This document shows positions 19,835 through 28,700 of a stretch of DNA of 43,305 nucleotides, one piece after another. The DNA comes from Candidatus Poseidoniaceae archaeon. GTDB taxonomy: Archaea; Thermoplasmatota; Poseidoniia; Poseidoniales; Poseidoniaceae. Position numbers and translations under genes: made by a program. The notes beneath the pieces were generated by a model that searched no databases, had not been told where the DNA came from, and saw only the letters and a list, made by a program, of their open reading frames with translations. The stretch lies in contig JAPKCS010000017.1 in the NCBI GenBank assembly GCA_028822845.1, forward strand, positions 1 through 43,305, given 5' to 3'. How positions within the stretch are numbered: position 1 is the first letter of the stretch; every line of letters starts with the position of its first letter.

Positions 19835-20146
19835 TCACTGTGAATTTACGGTATCGAGTAGATGTGCTACGGCCTTGTCTTTCCGGCCACCAGCTGAGGA
19901 TTCGATTGCTTCAACCACTTTTTGGCCGTCCTTAGCAACACCTTCAGCCTCTTTGTTCGCTCCTGCACGAGCAGCATCTAAAGTGGATTGTGTGTCTGCA
20001 ACCGAGCTATCGGTTGCTTCGGTGACCAGGTGCACGGATTGACGCCGAGCCTCTGCTGCGATTTTACCAACTTCTGCTTGGGCATCAGCAAGTTGCTTTT
20101 CGGCATCTTGTTCTGCTTGCTTGATTTTGCGAAGGACATCGGCCAT
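19835..20146 (-). CDS. atpH: A-type ATP synthase subunit H
   Basis: Peripheral-stalk helix that pairs with subunit E. 103 residues from ATG 20146 (MADVLRKIKQAEQDAEKQLA), nearly all heptad-like and rich in Ala, Glu, Gln and Lys. The in-frame TTG at 20167 would add seven hydrophobic residues and is unlikely. It is the first gene of the operon; no Shine-Dalgarno motif is visible before the ATG, so the mRNA may be leaderless. Identity rests on composition plus the standard H-I-K-E-C-F-A-B-D order. Confidence 0.85.
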   Translation of the reverse strand: MADVLRKIKQAEQDAEKQLADAQAEVGKIAAEARRQSVHLVTEATDSSVADTQSTLDAARAGANKEAEGVAKDGQKVVEAIESSAGGRKDKAVAHLLDTVNSQ

Positions 20147-20243
20147 ACCCAAGATAATCACCAGCAAATTCGCTGAACAGGAGGGGGTTTATGAGGCTAA
20201 TGGGGAGGACTTCACATGCGTGAAGGACACCTACGGCGGTGAA

Positions 20244-21023
20244 TTACTGCTCCGGCTTGGTTGCACGGAACCTGCTGGCCATGGCAAACGGCAGCAGCAA
20301 ACGGCCTTGGACGCCTTCATATCCAACATCCTTGATCATGGCCCGATAGTACCCGTTTGTGCCATAATGTGAGTAGGTGTTTGCGAGACCTTTCCACGGG
20401 TGATTTTTGTCTTTTGTGACGTAGCGAGCAATCCATTGGACAACAGTAGCCATCCAGATACGACCTGCAAAACCATGCAACCAATTTGCTTTCCCAGCAT
20501 CACAGATGACCAAACGGCCACCAGGTTTGAGCACACGGTAGATTTCCTCAAGCCCCTTTCGCTTATCCTGAAAGTCTCTGAAAGAAAACAAGCAAAACAC
20601 CACATCATAGGTGTCATCGGGGAGCGGGATTGCTTCTGCGATGGCCTCAACATAATCTGCAGGTGACTCGCCACGTGCAGCGCGAGCGGAATCGACGCGC
20701 TTTTTGGCGACTTTCAACATCTCTGGCGATGGGTCGAGGCAGGTCACTTCGAGACCAACTAAGTCTTCGGCAAACGAACCGGGGCCACAGCCAACCTCGA
20801 GGACTTTCATCCCTGGTTCAGCATGATTGCGAACGTTTCGTCGCCAGCGCTTGTCCTGCCCGAAGGTCATGAGTTTGTTGACACGGTCGTAATTTGGAAT
20901 GGTCGCTTCCAATTGTGCCTCAAGAATGGTCCATGCGTCCAAATCGATACCAGAGGGGTCGTAACCCCCGGTCGCTTCTCTGCTTCCCATGGCTTGTGCG
21001 CATCTGCCAACCTCTTTGGACAT
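20244..21023 (-). CDS. UbiE/MenG-like class I methyltransferase
   Basis: S-adenosylmethionine-dependent methyltransferase, 259 residues. Motif I is VLEVGCGPGSFAEDL (about residues 74-88). The segment IPNYDRVNKLMTFGQDKRWR before it and FSFRDFQDKRKGLEEIYRVL-KPGG after it are the UbiE/MenG family pattern, which methylates demethylmenaquinone or a ubiquinone precursor. A quinone role fits the aerobic ATP synthase and heme A context, but related UbiE-like enzymes act on other substrates, so no gene symbol is given. ATG 21023 has no Shine-Dalgarno motif; ATG 20990 is an alternative start. It lies about 97 bases upstream of atpH on the same strand. Confidence 0.8.
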   Translation of the reverse strand: MSKEVGRCAQAMGSREATGGYDPSGIDLDAWTILEAQLEATIPNYDRVNKLMTFGQDKRWRRNVRNHAEPGMKVLEVGCGPGSFAEDLVGLEVTCLDPSPEMLKVAKKRVDSARAARGESPADYVEAIAEAIPLPDDTYDVVFCLFSFRDFQDKRKGLEEIYRVLKPGGRLVICDAGKANWLHGFAGRIWMATVVQWIARYVTKDKNHPWKGLANTYSHYGTNGYYRAMIKDVGYEGVQGRLLLPFAMASRFRATKPEQ

Positions 21024-21069
21024 GTCGCAGAGTCGCCAAGCCCAAAAATGGGCGCAGGACCCCCCGCCG

Positions 21070-21873
21070 TCAAGCGATGCGCTCGACTGTTTCTGGGGTG
21101 ATTCCTTCTTCAGGCGTGACTCGGAACACGAGGATCTTCAAGTTCTCAGGCGCGTTTCTAAATTTAGAAACAATCATTGAGGTTTCGAAGTCGGTTCCAA
21201 TGGTACGTACTTTGAATGAGAGAACCATGTCCGCAATCGATGAAAGTTCTTGCTTGATCACTGGATCAAGACCGTTGGTCGAGACCGAGATGAGCAACAG
21301 TCCACGGTGGAGTTGAGCGTGGGCTTGGAGCATACGTACCATTGCCACAACTCGAGCTGGATCTTCACGTTGAAGGAAAAAGTCGAGGCTGTCCACGACC
21401 GCCCGGAAGTAAGGACCTAGGGCCATGATTTCATTGGTTACTTCCGTGAGGTAATCTTGGTTGGTTTCATCAACAAATCGAGTTTGGGCAAGCCGTTGGA
21501 TGTCGGCGAGTTGGAATCCTTCCAAGCGGTAGCGGCTGGCAAGCAACTCCCGTTCTAGAACCGTTGAATTGTATTCTTCACCAATGGTGCGTACGTTGAT
21601 GTCCATTGGCCAACTGTATTTTTGGAAAATCCGAACAATCTCTGCTTGGCCTTCGTTTGTAGAGACATAGAGTGTGTTTTCTGATTCTTCTGCAGGCGAT
21701 GTGAATTGCTTAGCGAACAATTCGCTTCCAGACCCTGTATCTGTGAACGCAATCAAAGTGAAACCGCGAGGGATACCACCGTGCATTTCATTGTCGAACT
21801 TAGGCACACCGAAGGAACCCACCATGCTGAAGAACTCTTCATCTTCGGGATCAAAATCAAACTTGCGTGCCAT
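21070..21873 (-). CDS. KaiC/RecA-fold protein with degenerate P-loop (third of three)
   Basis: 267 residues. The KaiC-type entry FGVPKFDNEMHGGIPRGFTL (21-40) leads to a P-loop remnant TDTGSGSE (44-51) where the ATP-binding Lys and Thr are Ser and Glu. A Walker B-like strand AVVDSLDFFL has Asp161. The C-terminus carries MIVSKFRNAPENLKILVFRV, like the last strands of KaiC/RadA-like proteins. ATG 21873 has GAGGTG at 7-base spacing, 11 bases from the stop of the preceding gene. Probably unable to hydrolyse ATP by itself; a partner or regulatory role with the intact paralogue is inferred from the tandem arrangement. Confidence 0.75.
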   Translation of the reverse strand: MARKFDFDPEDEEFFSMVGSFGVPKFDNEMHGGIPRGFTLIAFTDTGSGSELFAKQFTSPAEESENTLYVSTNEGQAEIVRIFQKYSWPMDINVRTIGEEYNSTVLERELLASRYRLEGFQLADIQRLAQTRFVDETNQDYLTEVTNEIMALGPYFRAVVDSLDFFLQREDPARVVAMVRMLQAHAQLHRGLLLISVSTNGLDPVIKQELSSIADMVLSFKVRTIGTDFETSMIVSKFRNAPENLKILVFRVTPEEGITPETVERIA

Positions 21874-21884
21874 ATCTGTTCACC

Positions 21885-22469
21885 TCAATGGATAACGACC
21901 TGGCCTCGATCGATTAAATCGGTGCAATAAAGATCAAGATTCGACAACACCAACGGCGGTGTTTGATCGGGTACATTCAGAACAACGGAAAGGATTTCTC
22001 GCTGGCGGAAGGTGTTGATGAAGGTGTGAAGGTACTCCGCAAGAATGCGGTCTTCGTTGTAGATGGCAAGGGCATTGACGCTGTCGAGGAAGACAAAGTT
22101 GCGCTCTGAGGTGGTGGTTCGCAAGATGTAGAGGGTGCGAAGGAGCACTGATTCGAGCATGATTGGACTGTCGACGAAGTGAATGTTGGAATAAGGCACA
22201 TCCGTCCCACCGAGGATACCTGATGAGACCAGGTCGATGAACTGGATTTTCGATACATCGATGCCGATGGATTCGAAAGCCTCAATGATTTCAACAGCTC
22301 CACGGTTTGCGCTGATGTAAACGCCACCCATTTCGAACATTTGCATGAGAGGAATGATTGTGCTCGCCGTGACCATGAAGGCGTTGGAGTTGCCGCAGCG
22401 CACTTGCACTGCACTGTTGAGCGCTACTTCGGTGAGTTGTTCTGCTATTCGCTGATCCAGTTCAAACAT
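21885..22469 (-). CDS. RecA-fold paralogue without P-loop (second of three)
   Basis: 194 residues from ATG 22469; in-frame starts at 22484 and 22475 lie inside the end of the upstream gene. No P-loop is present: the corresponding strand reads VQVRCGNSNAFMVTAST. The remainder keeps the alternating strand-helix order of the KaiC/RecA core, with a Walker B-like FVFLDSVNAL (Asp129) and a final SVVLNVPDQ strand. GGGGGT 7 bases before the ATG lies within the upstream gene, and the two genes are separated by only two bases, suggesting translational coupling. No function is known; homology to its neighbours is inferred from fold order and the DS motif. Confidence 0.7.
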   Translation of the reverse strand: MFELDQRIAEQLTEVALNSAVQVRCGNSNAFMVTASTIIPLMQMFEMGGVYISANRGAVEIIEAFESIGIDVSKIQFIDLVSSGILGGTDVPYSNIHFVDSPIMLESVLLRTLYILRTTTSERNFVFLDSVNALAIYNEDRILAEYLHTFINTFRQREILSVVLNVPDQTPPLVLSNLDLYCTDLIDRGQVVIH

Positions 22470-22471
22470 AA

Positions 22472-23263
22472 TCATGACCCCCATCGCGAGGTTTTATCGC
22501 TTTGTGCGCCCCATTTGAGCATTGGTGTAAGCATGACGCCAAGCGGCGTAAGTTCGATGGCGTGTTTTGCACGGCTGTGCGCCGTGCCTCGCATCTTGAC
22601 CACCTGTAGGAATCGAAGCAAGTGGCCCATTCGTTCCACGTCACCCATCACAATGATACCATCAGCGATTGCCTCTTCCACACCGAATGAAGACCAGTGG
22701 GCGTTCTCGGTCGCTGAAGTAATCTCGGAGATGAGGATGGTTGTGCAACCGAGGGTCGCCAATTTCTTTCCAAGAGTGAACAAGAAGTCACGAATCAGTT
22801 GTTCTGATTTGATCTTGTAACAGAGGGTTGTTACCGAATCGATCACAAGTCGCGTCACACCAATGGTGTTGACGATGTCGACGATTGCTTTGATCAAAGC
22901 GTGAACGTCATCCAATTCGAACGATGCTTTTTCCAAGCCGAGCCAAGAGTAAAGCACGTCCATATCAAAGACGTTGATGAGCCCTGAGTCGACCATGTTC
23001 ATGTCGAAGAAAGCGTATTGACGAATGTTCTCGAGCAGTTTGACCGATGGTTCGGTTGCCGTGAAATGGGCGCATGCTTCACCTGCGAGGGCTCCACGTA
23101 CGAGGAACTCCATTCCAAGTGTGGTTTTTCCGGAACCACAGGTACCTGCAGCCAACACGGTGGACCCGTATGGGATACCGCCACGGAGAATCTCATCCAA
23201 TCCATGAATCCCAGTGACGCATCGGTCCCGGGTGTAAACGGCGGCTGGTTGCATGGGAAACAT
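22472..23263 (-). CDS. KaiC-like RecA-fold ATPase with intact P-loop (first of three)
   Basis: 263 residues from ATG 23263. Entry motif CVTGIHGLDEILRGGIPYGS leads to Walker A GTCGSGKTT (40-48); Walker B is TRLVIDSVTTL (Asp142), and TATEPSVKLLENI follows the pattern of the KaiC catalytic glutamate segment. Single-domain KaiC-like ATPases in archaea act in signalling, motility or unassigned regulation. No archaellum genes are present here. The ATG has no Shine-Dalgarno motif, as with other apparently first genes in the window. It leads a tight three-gene set with the two degenerate paralogues. Confidence 0.88.
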   Translation of the reverse strand: MFPMQPAAVYTRDRCVTGIHGLDEILRGGIPYGSTVLAAGTCGSGKTTLGMEFLVRGALAGEACAHFTATEPSVKLLENIRQYAFFDMNMVDSGLINVFDMDVLYSWLGLEKASFELDDVHALIKAIVDIVNTIGVTRLVIDSVTTLCYKIKSEQLIRDFLFTLGKKLATLGCTTILISEITSATENAHWSSFGVEEAIADGIIVMGDVERMGHLLRFLQVVKMRGTAHSRAKHAIELTPLGVMLTPMLKWGAQSDKTSRWGS

Positions 23264-23347
23264 GACCAACGAACCGGCCCGGGTTCATCAAGCAATCGCC
23301 CGCTCGACATAGGATGATTGCATTGGAGATGCAAACAGTCAGACTCG

Positions 23348-24430
23348 TCAAACGTCACCAGGTGAAGGCACCTGCTGGACAAACCACGACGTCAAGGCAG
23401 TCGAATTCCCGTCCCATGCCAGCGATTGGGCTGTGATCATGAACAGGCCTGTGTCGCCACCCCATTCAGCACGGAACATGTCGTAGGGGCGCGCCTCATC
23501 CACCTGAGTGTAGCGTAATGTGAGAACTCCGGTGCCGTCGCTCATGCCATTGAACATCCCGACACCGAGGAATCCGTCAAGACCTAGATCGATGACTTGT
23601 GAAGCGTTTCCAATCGCTTGTGAACTCGGATCGCCGGTCAAAACCATGGTGGCTTTCCCAGCCACAACACCCGACTTAAACAGGAAGTCTGAGGTGATGC
23701 TCGAGGAGGTGTGATTTAACGACCAACCGCGAAGGGCAATGGCGAAGTCATTCGGATTATAGATTTCAATCCACTCCGGTCCACCGCTTGCTGGGCGCGT
23801 CATAAGTTCGGTGATGTGGAGGTTATTGTTGAGTCGCCCGCCACGATGAACTTCAAGGACAACTTGCCAGACCTCACCATCTTGAATGAACTGACGGTTT
23901 GCCGTCGAAGATGCAGATGCAGTTTTTCGGTTTGTACCACCATCGAACAGCATGGTGCCAATTCGACTTGAGTTGGTGCTGGAAACAACTTCAATGGAGA
24001 GGTGGAGCGAAAACCCTTCATCCAATCCCAAACCATCGATCATGTCCCCTTCAGTCAGGTTTTGAATGGCGTTGATTTTGACCATGTCGAGGGTCCCGTT
24101 GGTGACCAAACCGGCCTGAATACGCCCATCGTCCAAGGCCTCTGCTGTTTGTTCATGCCAGTCGGTGGTGGCGTTGTTGTAATCCATGCCGCTTTCATTG
24201 GCCGGAACAAACCATCCACCGTCGGAGGTGAGGCGGTCCAAACCCTGCACTGCTGCTCGGTCGAGTCGGTCCACTGCTGGATCATTGGAACCCATTTGTA
24301 ATTGTGCCAAGGAGAGGAAGGCTGTCAAGATCATCAAGAATAAGACAAAGGCTGACAGGAATTCAATAACTGCAGTGAGGGCTGTCTCGTCTCTTTCAAG
24401 CGAACGAACCTCCCTGCTGCGCATGTTCAT
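23348..24430 (-). CDS. Pilin-like N-terminus plus lamin-tail-domain secreted protein
   Basis: 360 residues from ATG 24430; a longer in-frame version to 24958 overlaps the divergent neighbour and is rejected. Residues 11-45 have a charged LERDET segment followed by a long hydrophobic helix (AVIEFLSAFVLFLMILTAFL), as in archaeal type IV pilin-like or signal-anchor proteins. The middle (50-200) is a variable polar region with N-x-S/T sites. From about residue 202, LHITELMTRP and EWIEIYNPNDFAIALRGWSL mark a lamin-tail domain, a small Ig-like extracellular fold found in secreted prokaryotic proteins. It precedes the KaiC-like trio by 84 bases on the same strand. Export through the pilin or Sec route is inferred. 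Confidence 0.78.
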   Translation of the reverse strand: MNMRSREVRSLERDETALTAVIEFLSAFVLFLMILTAFLSLAQLQMGSNDPAVDRLDRAAVQGLDRLTSDGGWFVPANESGMDYNNATTDWHEQTAEALDDGRIQAGLVTNGTLDMVKINAIQNLTEGDMIDGLGLDEGFSLHLSIEVVSSTNSSRIGTMLFDGGTNRKTASASSTANRQFIQDGEVWQVVLEVHRGGRLNNNLHITELMTRPASGGPEWIEIYNPNDFAIALRGWSLNHTSSSITSDFLFKSGVVAGKATMVLTGDPSSQAIGNASQVIDLGLDGFLGVGMFNGMSDGTGVLTLRYTQVDEARPYDMFRAEWGGDTGLFMITAQSLAWDGNSTALTSWFVQQVPSPGDV

Positions 24431-24490
24431 CGGTGAGGTTCGGCGCTTGAAGAGGTTGCCGCATGGTGCGAGGAAAGAAGGTGAAATACG

Positions 24491-24514
24491 GGGGTCAACC
24501 CCCCCTTCGGGGGC
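24491..24514. other. G/C-tract hairpin sequence between divergent genes
   Basis: GGGG-TCAA-CCCC is followed at once by CCCC-TTCG-GGGG, so two mutually exclusive hairpins are possible, the second with a stable UUCG loop. It lies between the lamin-tail gene (start 24430) and the 985-residue surface protein (start 24552). It is too close to both promoters to be a normal terminator; any role is unknown. Confidence 0.3.
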
Positions 24515-24551
24515 GATGAGTCTTTGAATCCCCCATGCGAGCCATCGTTTA

Positions 24552-27509
24552 ATGTCGAACCGGACGCAACAATCAAGCGGCCCAAAAACGGGTAGTTTCT
24601 CGATGGTGTTTCTCCTCCTGTTGGCATCGTTAACAGGCCTTGTTTCACTGCCAGCAACTGCTGCTGAAGAAAGTGGAGATCTAGGCATCATAGCCTCTTT
24701 ATCACCCCTTGATGGATCGTGGGGGTCTTCATGGGACCCGCTTAGTTTCGAGGCCACAATTTCAAATGAAGGTCTTGGCACAAGCTCCAACCGCGTAATG
24801 AAGTGGTTCATCTGCGATGGTGAGATGGACGGCCCTTCCTGCAAGTCGAACCCTGAAGCAACCGGTTCCTTCTCCCTATCGAACATATTCCCAGGGGTTA
24901 CAATCGATGTTACAGCCGATACGGATTGGAATCCATCAGGAGACCAAGGGCTCTTCACTGTCGTTTATGCCTTTCAACTCAACGACCAAGATGCCTCTGA
25001 TGACATGTTGACCTTTACCATCAACTTGACACGCTCGTACGTCGATCTGGGAGTGGACACGACCTACAACCCACTTGAGGATCTTGACGCCACGGCAACA
25101 TACAATGGCGCCATAGTCCTCAACACTGACGTGGATTATGTCCTCAAGGCAAAGGGGCAAGTGAATGCGTGTGGCACCTGTAATTTCGAGGCAAACCTTG
25201 GTTGGCAACTCTGGACCGTTGATGCCTTCCCCACGATGGTCGATGAGGCCTACACCAACGTTACCAACCTTCCTTCATGGGGCGGCCAATCCCCGTTCAC
25301 CCGGGAACTCCCTCCAATGAACAACAGCGCAGAGGGTGAATTTACACTCAAATGGGGCTTATTTAACAGCACGGGCACACCGTACGGCGACCTTGATGAA
25401 AGCAACGATTTGACATCCACAGGCGTGGTTTTCGATGACACCATCGACCTCCAAGCAACCTCGATGACCCCATCGCACGATGCCACCTCGATGATCTATT
25501 TTTACGGAGACACCATGGTCACATCCACCGTCTCCAACATCGGTAACAAATCCGTGGACATGGTTTCAGTGGCTTTCCAAGTCTATGACTCAATTGGAGA
25601 GGTCGAATATGAAGCATCGTGTGCCCTGTATGCCTTCCACCCAGGTGAAATCCGAACATGCTTTTTCAATGTCACAACCGTTGGTGCAGATCGTACGCTC
25701 ACCATTCAAGTCCCTGCGAATCACGACGAAGGCGATGAAACGAAGTACAGCAATAACGCCCTCTCCGAGGTCACTGACCTCGTCGCAGGAGACATCAATG
25801 CGAACATCGATCAAGCCAGCGCAACCGGAGTTTACACAACCGGTGAAAACATTCAGATGAGCGCTCGAAACAGCGCCACTGCGGCTGGACCACTCAATTA
25901 TTCGTGGTGGGTCTCTGGTATCATCAACCTCGGCTATGGTCCTAGCTTGAATGTATCAGGCGGGAACCTTGGACTTGGTGATCACACCGTGACCCTCCGT
26001 GTCACCGATGTGTTTGGTGAATTGGAATCGGTTCACAAAGAAATCACGGTCTACGAATACATCTCCCTCGACAATGGCGATTTGTTTAGCGGACAAGCAG
26101 TCGCACGGACTTCTGCATACCTACGGTACGAATCATCCCTCCCCGTGCTTGGTACATCTTACGGAATCGGTGAAGGAAAGGAACCACTGCTTTTGCTGTC
26201 CTTTGAAATCCTCTCAACCATCGATGATTCTCCCGAAGTCGGCATGGATTGGATGGACATTCAATTGAATTTGAGTGCACTCTTACCAGAGAGCATCCCC
26301 CTCGAGTCTGTGGATGTGCGCTACCTACCAACCATGGAAGATTACATCTGGACCTACCTTGGCAGCTCCACAAGCAATGAAGGTGCAACGATCGATGTCA
26401 CGCTCTCATCCAATGGCGTGATCCTCATCATCGGAGAATCACCCGCGGCAAATTTGAGCACAGGGCCCCTCACCAGCACGCAAATGGAAGGCGGGCAATT
26501 GAACCTCAACTGGACCGCATCAGGTGACGCATCCAACCCCTACGTCGGAGGATGGAACATCTACAAATTGCTCATTGTTCAAGAAGCAGGCACCATTTTC
26601 CCCAATCCAAGCAATGGAGTGAACACATTCATTTGGAAAGAATTGACGGGGGATTCGCTTGTCGCCTCAATCGACGCCTCATCGAACAACTGGACCGACC
26701 CCGAACCATTGGCAACCGGAGATTGCGCATCGTACGCCATCATGCCAGCGAACCGTGAAGGAACCCCCGACTTCGAGCACATCAATGTCAGTTTGGATGA
26801 AGACGGCCAAGCAAGCGCCTTTTGTGGTGACGCCATTCCACCAGTCTCAAGCATCACGAATTTCCAATACACCTCAACCTTTACCAACGACACAGAGTGT
26901 TACAAAATTGTCAATGACTGGAACATGTGCTACGAACTCAACCTCACATGGACCTGGCCAGAGAATGAAGCGAACGGGGAACTGTTTTGGAACCTGTACA
27001 TGATCGAGCAGGAACCAAACGGCATTGATGTTCGGTTCTTGACACCCATTGCGAGCAACATGGCTTCAACGCCTGGTGAACAAGGCCATTACAATCAAAC
27101 CGGTGTCGAGGATTCGAGCCTAAGGCCACTCCGGACATATTACTTCATTCTCGCACCTGTTGATGCTGTTGGCAATGAACAAACCATCGCAGATTACCCT
27201 TCACCAAACATCGAACGAGTCTACATCCAAGACGAGTGGTGGGACTTCTACCAACACCTCATCCCGGAGCCAGAACCAGAACCAGAGCCACCGTTGGGTG
27301 TTCCTTGGCTGGGTACGTTAACCGATTACATGCAAGAAGATGAATTTAAGACAACTGGTCTAGCTTCACTGATCGTATTGGTGTTGTCAATCATCTCCCT
27401 CCCCCTTCTGTTGCAAAAGCGAAAGCGATTGAAGCGGATCATCTCTGCTCGGAAACGCCGAGCAGGCGGTACGACAGCGGATGACGAATTTGATGACTTC
27501 TTCGATTGA
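24552..27509 (+). CDS. Large surface-anchored beta-domain protein
   Basis: 985 residues. A signal sequence (about 17-38, FSMVFLLLLASLTGLVSLPATAA) is followed by several Ig-like or CARDB-like modules: the pattern FEATISNEGLGTSSN near the start, repeated around residue 320 as VTSTVSNIGNKSVD, indicates CARDB folds. Around 447-500, NYSWWVSG...LGDHTVTLRVTDVFGE is PKD-like, and LNLNWTASGD (about 653) and LNLTWTWPE (about 797) resemble fibronectin-type strands. A Pro/Glu linker (EPEPEPEPP) precedes a single membrane helix (about 935-957) and a basic then acidic cytosolic tail (KRKRLKRII ... DDEFDDFFD). Many N-x-S/T sites suggest N-glycosylation. Start ATG has no Shine-Dalgarno motif. Ligand unknown; an adhesin or scaffold is the likeliest role. 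Confidence 0.85.
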   Translation: MSNRTQQSSGPKTGSFSMVFLLLLASLTGLVSLPATAAEESGDLGIIASLSPLDGSWGSSWDPLSFEATISNEGLGTSSNRVMKWFICDGEMDGPSCKSNPEATGSFSLSNIFPGVTIDVTADTDWNPSGDQGLFTVVYAFQLNDQDASDDMLTFTINLTRSYVDLGVDTTYNPLEDLDATATYNGAIVLNTDVDYVLKAKGQVNACGTCNFEANLGWQLWTVDAFPTMVDEAYTNVTNLPSWGGQSPFTRELPPMNNSAEGEFTLKWGLFNSTGTPYGDLDESNDLTSTGVVFDDTIDLQATSMTPSHDATSMIYFYGDTMVTSTVSNIGNKSVDMVSVAFQVYDSIGEVEYEASCALYAFHPGEIRTCFFNVTTVGADRTLTIQVPANHDEGDETKYSNNALSEVTDLVAGDINANIDQASATGVYTTGENIQMSARNSATAAGPLNYSWWVSGIINLGYGPSLNVSGGNLGLGDHTVTLRVTDVFGELESVHKEITVYEYISLDNGDLFSGQAVARTSAYLRYESSLPVLGTSYGIGEGKEPLLLLSFEILSTIDDSPEVGMDWMDIQLNLSALLPESIPLESVDVRYLPTMEDYIWTYLGSSTSNEGATIDVTLSSNGVILIIGESPAANLSTGPLTSTQMEGGQLNLNWTASGDASNPYVGGWNIYKLLIVQEAGTIFPNPSNGVNTFIWKELTGDSLVASIDASSNNWTDPEPLATGDCASYAIMPANREGTPDFEHINVSLDEDGQASAFCGDAIPPVSSITNFQYTSTFTNDTECYKIVNDWNMCYELNLTWTWPENEANGELFWNLYMIEQEPNGIDVRFLTPIASNMASTPGEQGHYNQTGVEDSSLRPLRTYYFILAPVDAVGNEQTIADYPSPNIERVYIQDEWWDFYQHLIPEPEPEPEPPLGVPWLGTLTDYMQEDEFKTTGLASLIVLVLSIISLPLLLQKRKRLKRIISARKRRAGGTTADDEFDDFFD

Positions 27510-27518
27510 AGTCAACTA

Positions 27519-27605
27519 TGGCGCGGCAGGGGAGATTTGAACTCCCGAGGTGAGACACCACTGGATTAGCAATCCAGCGCAATGGCCAGGCTATGCGACT
27601 GCCGC
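27519..27605 (-). tRNA. tRNA-Ser (anticodon GCT)
   Basis: Acceptor arms GCGGCAG and CTGCCGC pair perfectly. The anticodon arm is CTGGA-TTGCTAA-TCCAG with anticodon GCT, which reads AGC/AGT. A long variable arm (TGGTG-TCT-CACC) and discriminator base G are serine identity features. The T arm is GGGAG-TTCAAAT-CTCCC. CCA is encoded at 27521-27519. No intron is present. It converges with the upstream surface-protein gene, whose stop is only 9 bases away, and lies downstream of ctaB. Confidence 0.96.
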
Positions 27606-27631
27606 AGACAAAGCCGGCGACCAATGAAGCA

Positions 27632-27645
27632 GTCATGAACATGAC
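27632..27645. promoter_or_regulatory. 14-base palindrome between ctaB and tRNA-Ser
   Basis: GTCATG-AA-CATGAC is a perfect inverted repeat in the 88-base space between the ctaB stop and the tRNA 5' end. It could be an operator or a short transcript hairpin after ctaB. No further support is visible. Confidence 0.3.
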
Positions 27646-27693
27646 GGTTGGGACTGGCTGAGCCTTGCCGTCGGTAAAGAGGCCACTGAGGCA

Positions 27694-28698
27694 TCAAAGA
27701 GGTCCGAATGGACCAAGCCAAGAGGAAGGAGGCACGCACACCAACACAAGGGCGAGGTGCATCCATCCGAGGTAATACAACGAGCGGAAGAATGATTTCG
27801 CAGCCTTTGGCATGCGCCCATTTTCATCAAGCTCTTCAAGTGGATCGATGTCCCATACTGATTTTGCATACCAGACGGTCAAGCCACCGGCAATGAAGGC
27901 CCAAAGCAGAGGCAAACCTGAACTCGGCCAGAAGCATGGGACGCTACCGAGCATAAGCAAGCAGAGGCAGTAAGCTTTGGAGAGGAAAATCGTATGTTCA
28001 GGGCCTCGAACCTCGTTCATCATAGGCACTTCAGCTTTTGCATATTCACCCGAGCGGTACAACGCCAATGCCCAAAAGTGAGGTGGTGTCCAAAAGAAAA
28101 TCAAGGCGAAAAACAACCATGGTACCGGAGAGCCAAGCGCAAGAGGGTTCAATCCTTCCAAAATAGAATCGCCTGCTGCTGCGGCCCAGCCAATCAGGGG
28201 CGGTGTCGCACCTGCAATGCCACCGATGACAATGTTCTGAGGTGTGCGCCGCTTCAACCACATCGAATAGATGAGGACGTAGAAGAACACGGAGAAAAAC
28301 GACCAAAAGGCTGCTTTCCAACTGACGATGAAAAAGAGTGAAGATCCAAGAACTGCAATGGTCGCTCCAAACACCAAAGCCCCACGGGCTGAGATGTGCC
28401 CTTGCGGCACAGGTCGGTTCTTGGTCCGCCTCATCAGCGGATCAATATCTGCATCATACCACATGTTGATGGCGTTTGATCCACCAGCAGAAAGGGTGCC
28501 TCCGACCACAGTGATGAGGATAGTGAACATGGTGTCGGTCCATGTTCGTTCGAGTGGTGTCACCAAATCATGAACGAGGATCGCACAAATGGCAGTCACC
28601 TGCAACAGAACAATCACTCGCAACTTCATCAATTGACGAAACACATTGAACCAACCTGGGTGCGGGGTCTGAACCACCTCACCAGCACCAAGATCCAA
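27694..28698 (-). CDS. ctaB: Protoheme IX farnesyltransferase (heme O synthase)
   Basis: Membrane prenyltransferase that converts heme B to heme O for heme-copper oxidase. 334 residues with about nine hydrophobic segments. The prenyl-diphosphate motif NMWYDADIDPLMRRTKNRPV is near residues 78-97, and a second conserved loop with PHFWALALYRSGEYAKAEVPM is near 205-225; TPPLIGWAAA is also typical. Translation starts at TTG 28698, with GAGGAGG at 7-base spacing inside the end of ctaA; the gap to the ctaA stop is two bases, so the pair is translationally coupled. Confidence 0.96.
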   Translation of the reverse strand: MDLGAGEVVQTPHPGWFNVFRQLMKLRVIVLLQVTAICAILVHDLVTPLERTWTDTMFTILITVVGGTLSAGGSNAINMWYDADIDPLMRRTKNRPVPQGHISARGALVFGATIAVLGSSLFFIVSWKAAFWSFFSVFFYVLIYSMWLKRRTPQNIVIGGIAGATPPLIGWAAAAGDSILEGLNPLALGSPVPWLFFALIFFWTPPHFWALALYRSGEYAKAEVPMMNEVRGPEHTIFLSKAYCLCLLMLGSVPCFWPSSGLPLLWAFIAGGLTVWYAKSVWDIDPLEELDENGRMPKAAKSFFRSLYYLGWMHLALVLVCVPPSSWLGPFGPL

Positions 28699-28700
28699 GG

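Noticed and set aside
24431-24958. 176-codon N-terminal extension of the lamin-tail protein
   Set aside because: It overlaps the divergent 985-residue gene and is not hydrophobic or domain-like; the ATG at 24430 precedes the signal anchor directly.
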